A model generated the notes under the pieces. That model was not told the origin of the DNA and did not search any database. It saw nothing but the letters and a program-made list of their open reading frames with translations. This document shows positions 1 through 5,581 of a stretch of DNA of 7,611 bases, in pieces. The translations under genes were made by a program, and so were the position numbers. Origin of the DNA: Clostridiales bacterium (GTDB lineage: Bacteria; Bacillota; Clostridia; Oscillospirales; Oscillospiraceae); the NCBI GenBank assembly GCA_003533405.1, contig DQDL01000024.1, forward strand, positions 1 through 7,611. The letters are read 5' to 3'. The stretch's first letter is position 1; each line of letters opens with the position of its first letter.

Positions 1-22
1 CTCCCAGCTGAGCTATACCCCC
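1..22 (-). tRNA. tRNA, 5' portion only (probably tRNA-Ala)
   Basis: Read on the minus strand, bases 22 to 1 give GGGGGTATAGCTCAGCTGGG followed by AG. This is the start of a tRNA: a 7-nt acceptor strand (GGGGGTA), T8-A9, the D-stem strand GCTC and a D-loop with the GG pair. The rest, including the anticodon, lies beyond the left edge. A GGGGGTATAGCTCAG start is typical of bacterial tRNA-Ala, but the anticodon is not visible, so the amino acid is an inference. A consensus promoter sits directly upstream. Confidence 0.85.
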
Positions 23-35
23 GAGTGCAAGAGAT

Positions 36-64
36 ATTCTAGCAGAATCGAGCGGCGTTGTCAA
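36..64 (-). promoter_or_regulatory. Sigma-A promoter of the tRNA gene
   Basis: On the minus strand, TTGACA (64-59) and TAGAAT (41-36) are separated by exactly 17 nt. Transcription would start at about 29-30, a few bases before the tRNA 5' end at 22. The -35 box lies in a 14-nt block (54-67) repeated exactly in the promoter of the DUF177-rpmF operon at 4531-4544. No terminator is visible between the plsY-like stop codon (88) and this promoter, so readthrough from that operon into the tRNA is possible. Confidence 0.85.
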
Positions 65-87
65 CTGTAAATATTCCGTTTTTGCGC

Positions 88-726
88 TTATTCGTCGAAC
101 ATATAGCTGATATCCTTGCGATAGCGGAACTTTTTCTCCTTGCCCTTTAAAAGCCGGGCTATACCGTGGCGATTTTCGATGAACACGACGAGCGCCGTCA
201 GCAGCACGAGGTACTTGACAAAGGGCGTGTCGATCATCATAAACGTCACAAGGCACATCATGAGCGTTGCGGCGAGCTTCGCAAGTGAGACATAGCGGGT
301 GGCAAAGTAAACGGCGAGGAACACCACCAGTGTGGCAAAGCCGACGCCGGAGCCGATGAAAAACGCACCGAGACCGACGGCGAGTATGGTCGTCGAGCCC
401 TTGAAGCGGTACATTATCGGGAAAACGATGCCGAGCGCCATGCAGAACATCGCAAATGCACGGCCGATATCGGCGTGGCCGACGATGCCGAGCAATATGC
501 CGCCGAGTATCAGCGGAATGAGCGCCTTTGCGGCCTCAACACCCAAAAACTTCGCAAGTCCCTTGATGCCGAAGTCCTTGACAAAGCGGGTGATGCCGAG
601 GTTGTCGAGCGGGTACTCCTTCTTGATATCACGGTGGAAAATCAAATTCGATGTGAGGTTAACGGTGCTGATGCTGCCGAAAAAGTAGGCAACAAGAGCG
701 GTCACGGAGAGCAGAAAAGCGGTCAT
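88..726 (-). CDS. PlsY-like membrane protein (glycerol-3-phosphate acyltransferase family, divergent)
   Basis: A 212-aa multi-pass membrane protein that resembles PlsY, the enzyme that moves an acyl group from acyl-phosphate to glycerol-3-phosphate at the start of phospholipid synthesis. Family-like parts are AYFFGSIS near residues 13-20, TRYVSLAK at 143-150 and RLLKGKEKKF at 191-200, with about five or six hydrophobic segments. The catalytic motifs are poorly kept. The SGNxGxTN motif reads LDNLGITR (40-47), GHNFP reads GIVFP (99-103), FKGGKGVAT reads FKGSTTILA (108-116), and RHRENI before RLL reads ENRHGI (184-189). It may therefore be an inactive or repurposed paralogue, so I give no plsY symbol. 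The ATG at 726 overlaps the der stop codon (ATGA), with GGGAG 7 nt upstream, which suggests translational coupling. The place after der is a usual one for plsY in Firmicutes. Confidence 0.8.
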   Translation of the reverse strand: MTAFLLSVTALVAYFFGSISTVNLTSNLIFHRDIKKEYPLDNLGITRFVKDFGIKGLAKFLGVEAAKALIPLILGGILLGIVGHADIGRAFAMFCMALGIVFPIMYRFKGSTTILAVGLGAFFIGSGVGFATLVVFLAVYFATRYVSLAKLAATLMMCLVTFMMIDTPFVKYLVLLTALVVFIENRHGIARLLKGKEKKFRYRKDISYMFDE

Positions 727-2048
727 TCCTTGTCTCCCTTCTGCCGGATGACCATCCTGATGGGCGTACCCTCAAGGCCGAACACGGCACGGATCTGATT
801 TTCGATATAGCGCTGATACGAAAAGTGGAACAGCTCCTTGGAGTTGCAGAAAATGACGAAGTTGGGCGGCTTGATGCCGGTCTGCGTCATGTAGTACACC
901 TTGAGCCTGCGGCCCTTGTCGGTGGGCGGCTGCACACGGGCCTGAGCGTCGGCAAGGACATTGTTGAGCATGCCGGTGGTGATGCGCATATTACTCTGGT
1001 CGTTGACGAAGTTGACGAGCTCAAAAATACGGTCGGTGCGCTGGCCGGTGACGGCGGAGATGAACAGCACCGGAGCATAGCTCATGAAGCTGAGGTCACG
1101 CATGACATCCTTGCGCATTTTCTCAAGCGTGCCGGTCTCCTTTTCGATAAGATCCCACTTATTGACGACGATGATGCTCGCTTTGCCGGCTTCATGCGCA
1201 AGACCTGCGATCTTGGTGTCCTGCTCGGTGACGCCCTCACGGGCGTCGATCATGATAAGGCAGACATCGGCACGCTCAATGGCCATCTGCGCACGCATGA
1301 CGGAAAACTTTTCGACACGCTCGTCGACCTTCGACTTGCGGCGGATACCGGCGGTGTCGATGAACACATATTTGCCAAACTTATTATCGATTTCCGAGTC
1401 CACGGCATCACGGGTCGTGCCGGCCATGTTGCTGACGATGACACGCTTTTCGCCGAGAATGTGGTTAATTAGCGACGACTTGCCGACATTGGGCTTGCCG
1501 ATGACGGCGACCTTGATGCGGTCGTCCTCCTCGTCCTCACCGTTATCCTCGGGGAAGTATTTGATGCACTCGTCCAAAAGATCGCCCGTGCCGTGGCCGT
1601 GGACGGCCGAAACGGCGATGGGGTCGCCCATGCCGAGCTCATAAAACTCGTATATCGCAGGGTCGACACGGCCGGTCGAGTCCATCTTATTTACCGCAAG
1701 CACCGTGGGCTTTTTCGAGCGCAGCAGCATATTCGCAACATCCTTGTCGGCGGCGGTGACACCCGTGCGCACATCGGTGACGAGGATGATGACATCGGCT
1801 GCACTTATGGCGATATTCGCCTGCTCACGCATGAACATGAGTATCTCGTTATCGGTCGTGGGCTCGATGCCGCCGGTGTCGACGATATCGAACTTATGGC
1901 CGCACCACTCGCACTCGGCGTACAGCCTGTCACGGGTGACGCCGGGCGTGTCCTCAACGATGGACAAGCGCTTGCCCACGAGCTTATTAAACAGCATTGA
2001 TTTGCCGACATTAGGTCTGCCGACAATGGCTACGAGAGGTTTTGACAT
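723..2048 (-). CDS. der: Ribosome biogenesis GTPase Der (EngA)
   Basis: Essential double GTPase that acts in maturation of the 50S ribosomal subunit. The 441-aa protein has the full family layout. GTPase domain 1 has P-loop GRPNVGKS (10-17), DTGG (57-60), NKMD (120-123) and SAV (147-149). An acidic linker (about 168-176) leads to GTPase domain 2, with GKPNVGKS (184-191), DTAG (231-234), NKWD (296-299) and SAV (331-333). The C-terminal KH-like RNA-binding domain (about 350-441) carries PPNFVIF. Length is normal. The residue after the first P-loop is Met where Thr is usual (GKSMLFN), which should be tolerated. The ATG at 2048 follows the DUF512 stop by 4 nt, and its GGAGG lies inside the end of that gene. 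Its own stop overlaps the start of the PlsY-like gene, so the three form one operon. Confidence 0.97.
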   Translation of the reverse strand: MSKPLVAIVGRPNVGKSMLFNKLVGKRLSIVEDTPGVTRDRLYAECEWCGHKFDIVDTGGIEPTTDNEILMFMREQANIAISAADVIILVTDVRTGVTAADKDVANMLLRSKKPTVLAVNKMDSTGRVDPAIYEFYELGMGDPIAVSAVHGHGTGDLLDECIKYFPEDNGEDEEDDRIKVAVIGKPNVGKSSLINHILGEKRVIVSNMAGTTRDAVDSEIDNKFGKYVFIDTAGIRRKSKVDERVEKFSVMRAQMAIERADVCLIMIDAREGVTEQDTKIAGLAHEAGKASIIVVNKWDLIEKETGTLEKMRKDVMRDLSFMSYAPVLFISAVTGQRTDRIFELVNFVNDQSNMRITTGMLNNVLADAQARVQPPTDKGRRLKVYYMTQTGIKPPNFVIFCNSKELFHFSYQRYIENQIRAVFGLEGTPIRMVIRQKGDKE

Positions 2049-2052
2049 TTAT

Positions 2053-3441
2053 TCAACCTCCATTCTGATTATATTTATAAAATTGCTCTTTATCAAATCG
2101 GCTCATTTGCCCGTCTCTGTCGGGGAGCTTCACCTCGGGCAGATCATCGCCGGAGATGGCGTCCCACAGGTCAAAGCCATCCTGACCGATGGGGTAGATG
2201 GGAACGCCGAGGGCGGTGACGGCATCTTCGAGCAGCACATCGTCCAAAAAGTCCATCTCCTCACGGCGGAGCATGTTCTGCGAGATGAAAAGCCGCTCGC
2301 CGAGGTACTTGTCCTTGAGCTGATTTATAAGGTCGCCGCCGGTGATAAGACCGGTGACATTTATGCTGTGACCGAAGAAGTCGTTTTCAATAGCATATAC
2401 CCTTCCGTCTATATTATCATACTTTTCGCGCGCTGCGCAAACAAGTTTTTCAAAAAACGGGGCGACCGACACACCGCAGGCGATGGAAAACGGCACGCCG
2501 TCGGGCATATCCGACAGGCTGAGCGCAGATTTAAACTCCGTCTCCAAAAGCCGTATCATGCCGACACCGTTTTCAAGCTGCGTGTGCTCCTCGTAAAACT
2601 CGTCGTCGGGAAGCTCACGGTTTGCACAGATATACATCTCGTCCGAGCAGAAAAACAGCCGTGTGCCGAACTTTTCAAGGCACTCATCGCCAAACTCGGT
2701 GACAAGATCTATCGTCTCACCGGCGTGCTCGGGCGTAAAGGGTTTAAGCTCGTAAAGCCCCTCACGGAACTTTGTCAGCCCCACCGGCACGATGGAAACG
2801 CTGTGCACCGCAGGGTGCATTTCCGCAAGCTCACGCATGGTGCGCTCAAGCTCATCCCCGTCGTTTAGCCCCGGGCAGCAGACGATCTGACAGTTCATCC
2901 TGATACCCGCCTCGGCAAAGCGGCGCATGATATCGATGCATCGTCCGGCAAAGCGGTTGCGCAGCATTTTGACCCGCAGCTCGGGATTAGTTGCATGCAC
3001 CGAGACATTGATGGGGCTTATATGCAGGTCGCATATGCGCTGAATCTCACGGTCGGAAAGGTTCGTCATGGTGATGTAATTACCCAAAAGAAAGCTCAGG
3101 CGTGCGTCGTCGTCCTTAAAATACATCGTGCGGCGCATGCCCTTGGGCAGCTGATCGATAAAGCAGAACACGCAGTTGTTTGCGCAGCTGCGGGGCTTGT
3201 CCATGAGATAGGTTTTAAACTCGAGCCCGAGATCCTGTCCCTCGGCCTTCGCCACATGCACGGTGTGCTCCAGCCCCTCGGGCGTGCGCACGGTGACGCT
3301 GACCTCAGGGTCGTAGCCGAAGAACTTGTAGTCGAGCACATCGATGACCTCCTTGCCGTTTATGGCAAGCAGCGTATCGCCGACACGGATGCGGTGCTTT
3401 AGGGGGCTGCCGTCTTCAATTTTGGAAATCACATTACCCAT
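2053..3441 (-). CDS. DUF512 protein with N-terminal PDZ-like domain and radical-SAM-type cysteine motif
   Basis: A 462-aa protein of the widespread but poorly understood Firmicutes/cyanobacterial family with a C-terminal DUF512. Residues 1-65 resemble a PDZ domain (GSPLKHRIRVGDTLLAINGK at 11-30). Cys86, Cys90 and Cys93 form a CxxxCxxC cluster (CANNCVFCF), the pattern by which radical SAM enzymes hold a 4Fe-4S cluster. Residues 110-270 look like the partial TIM barrel, with SVHATNPELR and CCPGLNDGDE. Residues of about 270-435 are DUF512 (FFGHSINVTGLITGGD, then MLRREEMDFLDD). Substrate and reaction are unknown; the link with der suggests a role tied to ribosomes or RNA, which is inference only. 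The ATG at 3441 has AAAGGA 6 nt upstream. It is the first gene of the operon and its leader lies in an inverted-repeat element. No signal peptide is seen, so it is probably cytoplasmic. Confidence 0.93.
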   Translation of the reverse strand: MGNVISKIEDGSPLKHRIRVGDTLLAINGKEVIDVLDYKFFGYDPEVSVTVRTPEGLEHTVHVAKAEGQDLGLEFKTYLMDKPRSCANNCVFCFIDQLPKGMRRTMYFKDDDARLSFLLGNYITMTNLSDREIQRICDLHISPINVSVHATNPELRVKMLRNRFAGRCIDIMRRFAEAGIRMNCQIVCCPGLNDGDELERTMRELAEMHPAVHSVSIVPVGLTKFREGLYELKPFTPEHAGETIDLVTEFGDECLEKFGTRLFFCSDEMYICANRELPDDEFYEEHTQLENGVGMIRLLETEFKSALSLSDMPDGVPFSIACGVSVAPFFEKLVCAAREKYDNIDGRVYAIENDFFGHSINVTGLITGGDLINQLKDKYLGERLFISQNMLRREEMDFLDDVLLEDAVTALGVPIYPIGQDGFDLWDAISGDDLPEVKLPDRDGQMSRFDKEQFYKYNQNGG

Positions 3442-3451
3442 TTAGATTCCT

Positions 3452-3728
3452 TTAAGCATAAGGGGAGTATCCAAACCCGCCTCTGCCATGCCTTTTTGCC
3501 CTTTCTCTGCGTTATCGTCCTTGAAATACTTGTGTATTCCCGCCTCCTCTGCCTTGACAAAGGACAAAAATCCTATGGCAGAGGTCTTTCAGATTTTTAA
3601 GCGAGAGAGGAGTGTCGCAGGCAAGGCTTTGGGAATGAGGAAGGCTGTCGCCTTGTGATTGAGCAAAACGAAGCTTGCGGCGCTCAAATCCGTTTAAAAA
3701 CGGGTTCGGATGCTCCCCTTATGCTTAA
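3452..3728. repeat. 277-bp element with 28-bp terminal inverted repeats (MITE-like or structured leader)
   Basis: The left arm (3452-3479, beginning TTAAGCATAAGGGGAG) is the inverse of the right arm (3701-3728) at 26 of 28 positions; the mismatches are at left-arm positions 17 and 22. Inside are further pairings: an imperfect hairpin with arms 3480-3504 and 3559-3584 (outer 10 bp CCTCTGCCAT/ATGGCAGAGG perfect), a small hairpin around 3523-3540, CAAGGC/GCCTTG (3622-3627/3650-3655), TTGAGC/GCTCAA (3659-3664/3682-3687) and CCGTTTAAAAACGG (3690-3703). Both ends carry the palindrome TTAA, which could be a target duplication or part of the repeat. There is no transposase gene. It fills the whole space between the rpmF terminator and the DUF512 ribosome site. 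It could be a non-autonomous mobile element or a structured leader RNA; copy number in the genome would decide. Confidence 0.6.
3488..3658 (+). CDS. Possible 56-aa ORF inside the inverted-repeat element (doubtful)
   Basis: An open frame of 56 codons (begins MPFCPFSALSSL, ends MRKAVAL) lies almost wholly within the inverted-repeat element and antisense to the DUF512 leader. The ATG at 3488 has no ribosome site. An internal ATG at 3575 (27 codons, MAEVFQIFKRERSV) has AAAGGA 10 nt upstream, which is a long but possible spacing, and the encoded peptide is basic. After the TGA the same frame stays open for 12 more codons. I recognise no domain. The ORF may be a by-product of the repeat, since its ATG codons fall in the hairpin arms. 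Confidence 0.2.
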   Translation: MPFCPFSALSSLKYLCIPASSALTKDKNPMAEVFQIFKRERSVAGKALGMRKAVAL

Positions 3729-3730
3729 GC

Positions 3731-3761
3731 AAAAAGAGGAAAGGGATAACCTTTCCTCTTT
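3731..3761 (-). terminator. Rho-independent terminator of the DUF177-rpmF operon
   Basis: A perfect 12-bp stem (AAAGAGGAAAGG at 3733-3744 with CCTTTCCTCTTT at 3750-3761) closes a 5-nt loop. Read on the minus strand it ends in a run of five T (3735-3731). It starts 11 nt after the rpmF stop codon. It separates rpmF from the DUF512 operon, which therefore needs its own promoter, probably in or beside the inverted-repeat element; I could not see a convincing one there. Confidence 0.9.
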
Positions 3762-3772
3762 AAGCGTTTCAA

Positions 3773-3955
3773 TTACTCTTCTACCTTCAGAACCTGACGG
3801 CCATTGTACATACCGCAAGCCTTGCAGGCACGATGAGGCATTTTGAAAGCACCACAGTTGGGGCACTTTACGATACCGGGAGCCTCAAGCTTCCAATGAG
3901 AGGAACGTCTCTTGTCTCGTCTCTGTCTTGATACTTTTCCCTTAGGGACTGCCAT
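3773..3955 (-). CDS. rpmF: 50S ribosomal protein bL32
   Basis: A 60-aa small basic protein of the large ribosomal subunit. The MAVPKGKVSRQRRDKRRS start and the zinc-ribbon pairs CPNC (31-34) and CKAC (45-48) are characteristic of the zinc-binding form of bL32. Length is normal for the family. The ATG at 3955 has a strong AGGAGG 7 nt upstream. It lies 41 nt after the DUF177 gene on the same strand, the conserved yceD-rpmF pairing of many bacteria, and is followed by a strong terminator. plsX and fabH, which often follow rpmF, are absent here. Confidence 0.97.
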   Translation of the reverse strand: MAVPKGKVSRQRRDKRRSSHWKLEAPGIVKCPNCGAFKMPHRACKACGMYNGRQVLKVEE

Positions 3956-3996
3956 GGTGACACCTCCTGTAATTAGCTGTTATGAGCAGCCTGTTC

Positions 3997-4485
3997 TTAT
4001 TTATCCAAAAGCTGCTCAAGCACAGCAAGTCTTGGATCGATTTCTTTCCTGCAACCGCAGGGTCCGAGATTCAAATCAGCTCCGCATTTGGAGCAAAGGC
4101 CTTTGCAGTCCTCGGAGCACAGAAACTTCGTTTCCATGTCGAGAACGAAAAGGGTGGAGAGCGTTTCCGTAAGATCGAGCTTGTCCCCGTCGAGAACAAA
4201 GGCTTCCGGATCATCGGACTCTCCGTCGGAGATATAGGCATTAAGGTCCATTAACTTGACGCTGTCAAACTCCTTACCACATCGGTCGCAGACGCAAGTC
4301 ATATCAGCTTCCAAAGTACCCTCGAGTGTCAGGATACCGGCTGCATTGAACACACGGCCTTCGGCTACGGGCTTGGAGCGATACGCCTTGATCGATTCGT
4401 TCAAAAGCTCCTCGGGCTCCAGCTCACATTTGAACGGGACGCTCTTTCCGGGGACTTCAATTATTTCTCTCAGATCAAGAAGCAT
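3997..4485 (-). CDS. DUF177 (YceD family) protein
   Basis: A 162-aa protein of the YceD/DUF177 family, linked in bacteria and plastids to 23S rRNA accumulation and co-transcribed with rpmF. Family signs are the start MLLDLREIIEVPG, a CDRC pair (66-69), the cysteine cluster CSEDCKGLCSKCGADLN (123-139) followed by CGC (143-145), and the conserved tail DPRLAVLEQLL (150-160). The eight cysteines suggest metal binding. The start at 4485 is chosen because GGAGAGG ends 6 nt before it. The in-frame ATG at 4500 has no ribosome site and lies only a few bases after the likely transcription start. The frame stays open as far as 4782, but that extension runs through the promoter and the opposite-strand PepSY gene. 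Confidence 0.93.
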   Translation of the reverse strand: MLLDLREIIEVPGKSVPFKCELEPEELLNESIKAYRSKPVAEGRVFNAAGILTLEGTLEADMTCVCDRCGKEFDSVKLMDLNAYISDGESDDPEAFVLDGDKLDLTETLSTLFVLDMETKFLCSEDCKGLCSKCGADLNLGPCGCRKEIDPRLAVLEQLLDK

Positions 4486-4491
4486 AGCACA

Positions 4492-4498
4492 CCTCTCC
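4492..4498 (-). promoter_or_regulatory. Ribosome binding site that sets the DUF177 start
   Basis: GGAGAGG on the minus strand, 6 nt before the ATG at 4485. It overlaps the alternative in-frame ATG at 4500-4498, so the two starts exclude each other and the downstream one is preferred. Confidence 0.8.
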
Positions 4499-4512
4499 AT
4501 AGTCGCTTGAAT

Positions 4513-4541
4513 ATTATAGACGAATAAACGGGCGTTGTCAA
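4513..4541 (-). promoter_or_regulatory. Sigma-A promoter of the DUF177-rpmF operon
   Basis: On the minus strand, perfect consensus boxes TTGACA (4541-4536) and TATAAT (4518-4513) with 17-nt spacing. The start would be near 4506, giving a 5' leader of about 20 nt before the DUF177 ATG. The block CAGTTGACAACGCC (4544-4531) is identical to that of the tRNA promoter at 67-54. A very strong promoter suits ribosomal protein production. Confidence 0.92.
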
Positions 4542-4587
4542 CTGAATTTTTCAGGTTTTTCAGTATGAAATCGCTAAAAAATGCACC

Positions 4588-4617
4588 TTGCGGCATTATA
4601 TCCGTCTGTGGTATAAT
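4588..4617 (+). promoter_or_regulatory. Promoter of the PepSY-protein gene
   Basis: A consensus TATAAT (4612-4617) preceded by TGG (an extended -10 TGn), with a weaker -35 TTGCGG (4588-4593) 18 nt upstream. The start would be near 4624, which leaves a short leader of about 16 nt before the ATG at 4640. It faces away from the DUF177 promoter; the two share the 139-bp space between the divergent genes. Confidence 0.75.
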
Positions 4618-4639
4618 TTCGGAAGAAAGGTTGGTCGGT

Positions 4640-4942
4640 ATGAAGAAAAAAGTTGAAGTTACGATAATCGTCCTTGCGCTCGTTGCGCTCATTGTCGGCG
4701 GCGTCATGTTTCTTATACGCCAGACCCGCCATGACGAGCTTCTTATAGGTGAGGCCAGAGCCGAGACCGTTGCGCTCACCAACGCCGGCTTTGACGAATC
4801 GCAGGTAAGCGGGCTTTCCTCAAAGCTATCCTACGGCAGCGGCGGCTGGTACTACAAGGTCAGCTTCAAGACCCTCGCCCTTGAGTATAACTACAAGATC
4901 GAGGCCTACAGCGGAGCAATATTAGATAAGAATACAAAATAG
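4640..4942 (+). CDS. Small membrane-anchored PepSY-domain protein
   Basis: A 100-aa protein with a short lysine-rich N-terminus (MKKK), one transmembrane helix (about 6-26) and an outside PepSY-type domain (about 35-98). The PepSY signs are an alanine-rich helix ending in NAGFDESQVSGL, then YYKVSFKTLALEYNYKIEA and SGAIL, the usual strand pattern with a G-x-I-L end. PepSY domains occur in peptidase propeptides and in membrane proteins acting at the cell surface; the partner here is unknown. The ATG at 4640 has AAAGG 9 nt upstream and lies just after a good promoter. The frame is open upstream to an ATG at 4535, but that start would precede the promoter. It is a single-gene unit with its own promoter and terminator. 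Confidence 0.87.
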   Translation: MKKKVEVTIIVLALVALIVGGVMFLIRQTRHDELLIGEARAETVALTNAGFDESQVSGLSSKLSYGSGGWYYKVSFKTLALEYNYKIEAYSGAILDKNTK

Positions 4943-4966
4943 ATGCTCGAAAGGGCATCTATTTTT
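4941..4966 (+). terminator. Rho-independent terminator of the PepSY gene
   Basis: An 8-bp stem (AGATGCTC at 4941-4948 with GGGCATCT at 4953-4960, one G-T pair) around a GAAA tetraloop, followed by ATTTTT. It overlaps the last two bases of the PepSY stop codon. It should limit readthrough into the sigma-factor gene. Confidence 0.85.
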
Positions 4967-5006
4967 CATATTCGGCGTAACAAATGAGTGCAAAACGCCA
5001 GTATAT

Positions 5007-5016
5007 AGGTGGAGGG
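5007..5016 (+). promoter_or_regulatory. Ribosome binding site that sets the sigma-factor start
   Basis: AGGTGGAGGG lies 7 nt before the GTG at 5024. The longer frame from the GTG at 5009 would begin inside this site and so is rejected. Confidence 0.82.
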
Positions 5017-5023
5017 ACACACC

Positions 5024-5581
5024 GTGGAAGATGAAAAGATAATCGCCCTTTTTGAAATGCGCAGCGAGCGGGCGCTGACTGAACTGGATACAAAGTACGG
5101 GCGTGTGTGCCGCAATGTGTCGCACAACATTTTGCACTGCGACGAGGATGTCGAGGAGTGCGTGAACGATGCTTATCTAGGCGTGTGGAACGCCATTCCG
5201 CCCGAGCACCCGAACCCCTTGGTGACATTCGTGTGCCGCATTGTGAGGAATATTTCGCTTTCAAGGTATGCCCACCGAAAGGCGCAGAAGCGGTGCAGCG
5301 TCCATGACCTGTGCCTGCATGAGCTGGACGAGTGCGTCCCGGCACCCGACACGGTGGAGACAGGGCTCGATGCAATGGAGCTGACACGGTACATTGACGA
5401 GTTTCTCGACACGCTCGGCAGCACCGACCGTATTGCCTTCGTGCGCAGGTACTGGTTCTTCGATGATTACCCGGCGCTGGCGCACAGGCTCGGCATGACG
5501 CAAGGGGCGGTGCGGGTGAGGCTCACACGGGTGCGAAAAAGACTGAAGGAGTTCTTGGAGCAGAAAGGAGTGGTGATATGA
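5024..5581 (+). CDS. ECF-like sigma-70 family RNA polymerase sigma factor
   Basis: A 185-aa protein with the two-domain layout of ECF sigma factors. Region 2 (about 23-91) contains DVEECVNDAYLGVWNAIPP, in which acidic residues and the VW-N-IPP stretch match core-binding region 2.1/2.2, then VRNISLSRYAHRKAQKR for -10 recognition. Region 4 (about 120-180) contains a helix-turn-helix, ALAHRLGMTQGAVRVRLTRV, which binds the -35. The cysteine-containing linker (91-118) is acidic. It uses a GTG start at 5024. The stop overlaps the next gene's ATG, so it is translationally coupled to a likely membrane anti-sigma factor. Targets are unknown. Such pairs are common and multiplied in Ruminococcaceae-type genomes. 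No clear sigma-A promoter is seen upstream; autoregulation is likely but inferred. Confidence 0.92.
   Translation: MEDEKIIALFEMRSERALTELDTKYGRVCRNVSHNILHCDEDVEECVNDAYLGVWNAIPPEHPNPLVTFVCRIVRNISLSRYAHRKAQKRCSVHDLCLHELDECVPAPDTVETGLDAMELTRYIDEFLDTLGSTDRIAFVRRYWFFDDYPALAHRLGMTQGAVRVRLTRVRKRLKEFLEQKGVVI

Noticed and set aside
10..19. TATACC near the left edge considered as a promoter box
   Set aside because: It is part of the tRNA gene (complement of GGTATAGCTC).
825..1472. Plus-strand ORF of 215 codons antisense to der
   Set aside because: It is a mirror frame of the conserved Der GTPase; there is no ribosome site or family likeness.
1705..2868. Long plus-strand ORF (387 codons) antisense to der and the DUF512 gene
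   Set aside because: It spans two genes whose protein families are clear on the other strand, its product shows no recognisable domain, and it is explained by the codon bias of the real genes.
3480..3584. Repeated CCTCTGCC words considered as a CRISPR or tandem array
   Set aside because: There are only two direct copies and one inverted, with uneven spacing; they are arms of a hairpin, not spacer-separated repeats.
3655..3846. Plus-strand ORF of 63 codons starting in the repeat element and running into rpmF
   Set aside because: It crosses the right inverted arm and the rpmF terminator and ends antisense to rpmF. The start is a GTG without a ribosome site.
4535..4639. N-terminal extension of the PepSY frame
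   Set aside because: It would begin before the extended -10 promoter at 4612-4617, while the ATG at 4640 has a good ribosome site and a natural membrane-helix start.
4486..4782. N-terminal extension of the DUF177 frame
   Set aside because: It runs through the operon's own promoter and the antisense strand of the PepSY gene, and DUF177 proteins begin at the MLLDL start.
5009..5023. Longer sigma-factor start at the GTG at 5009
   Set aside because: The codon lies inside the ribosome site AGGTGGAGGG; the GTG at 5024 has proper spacing.
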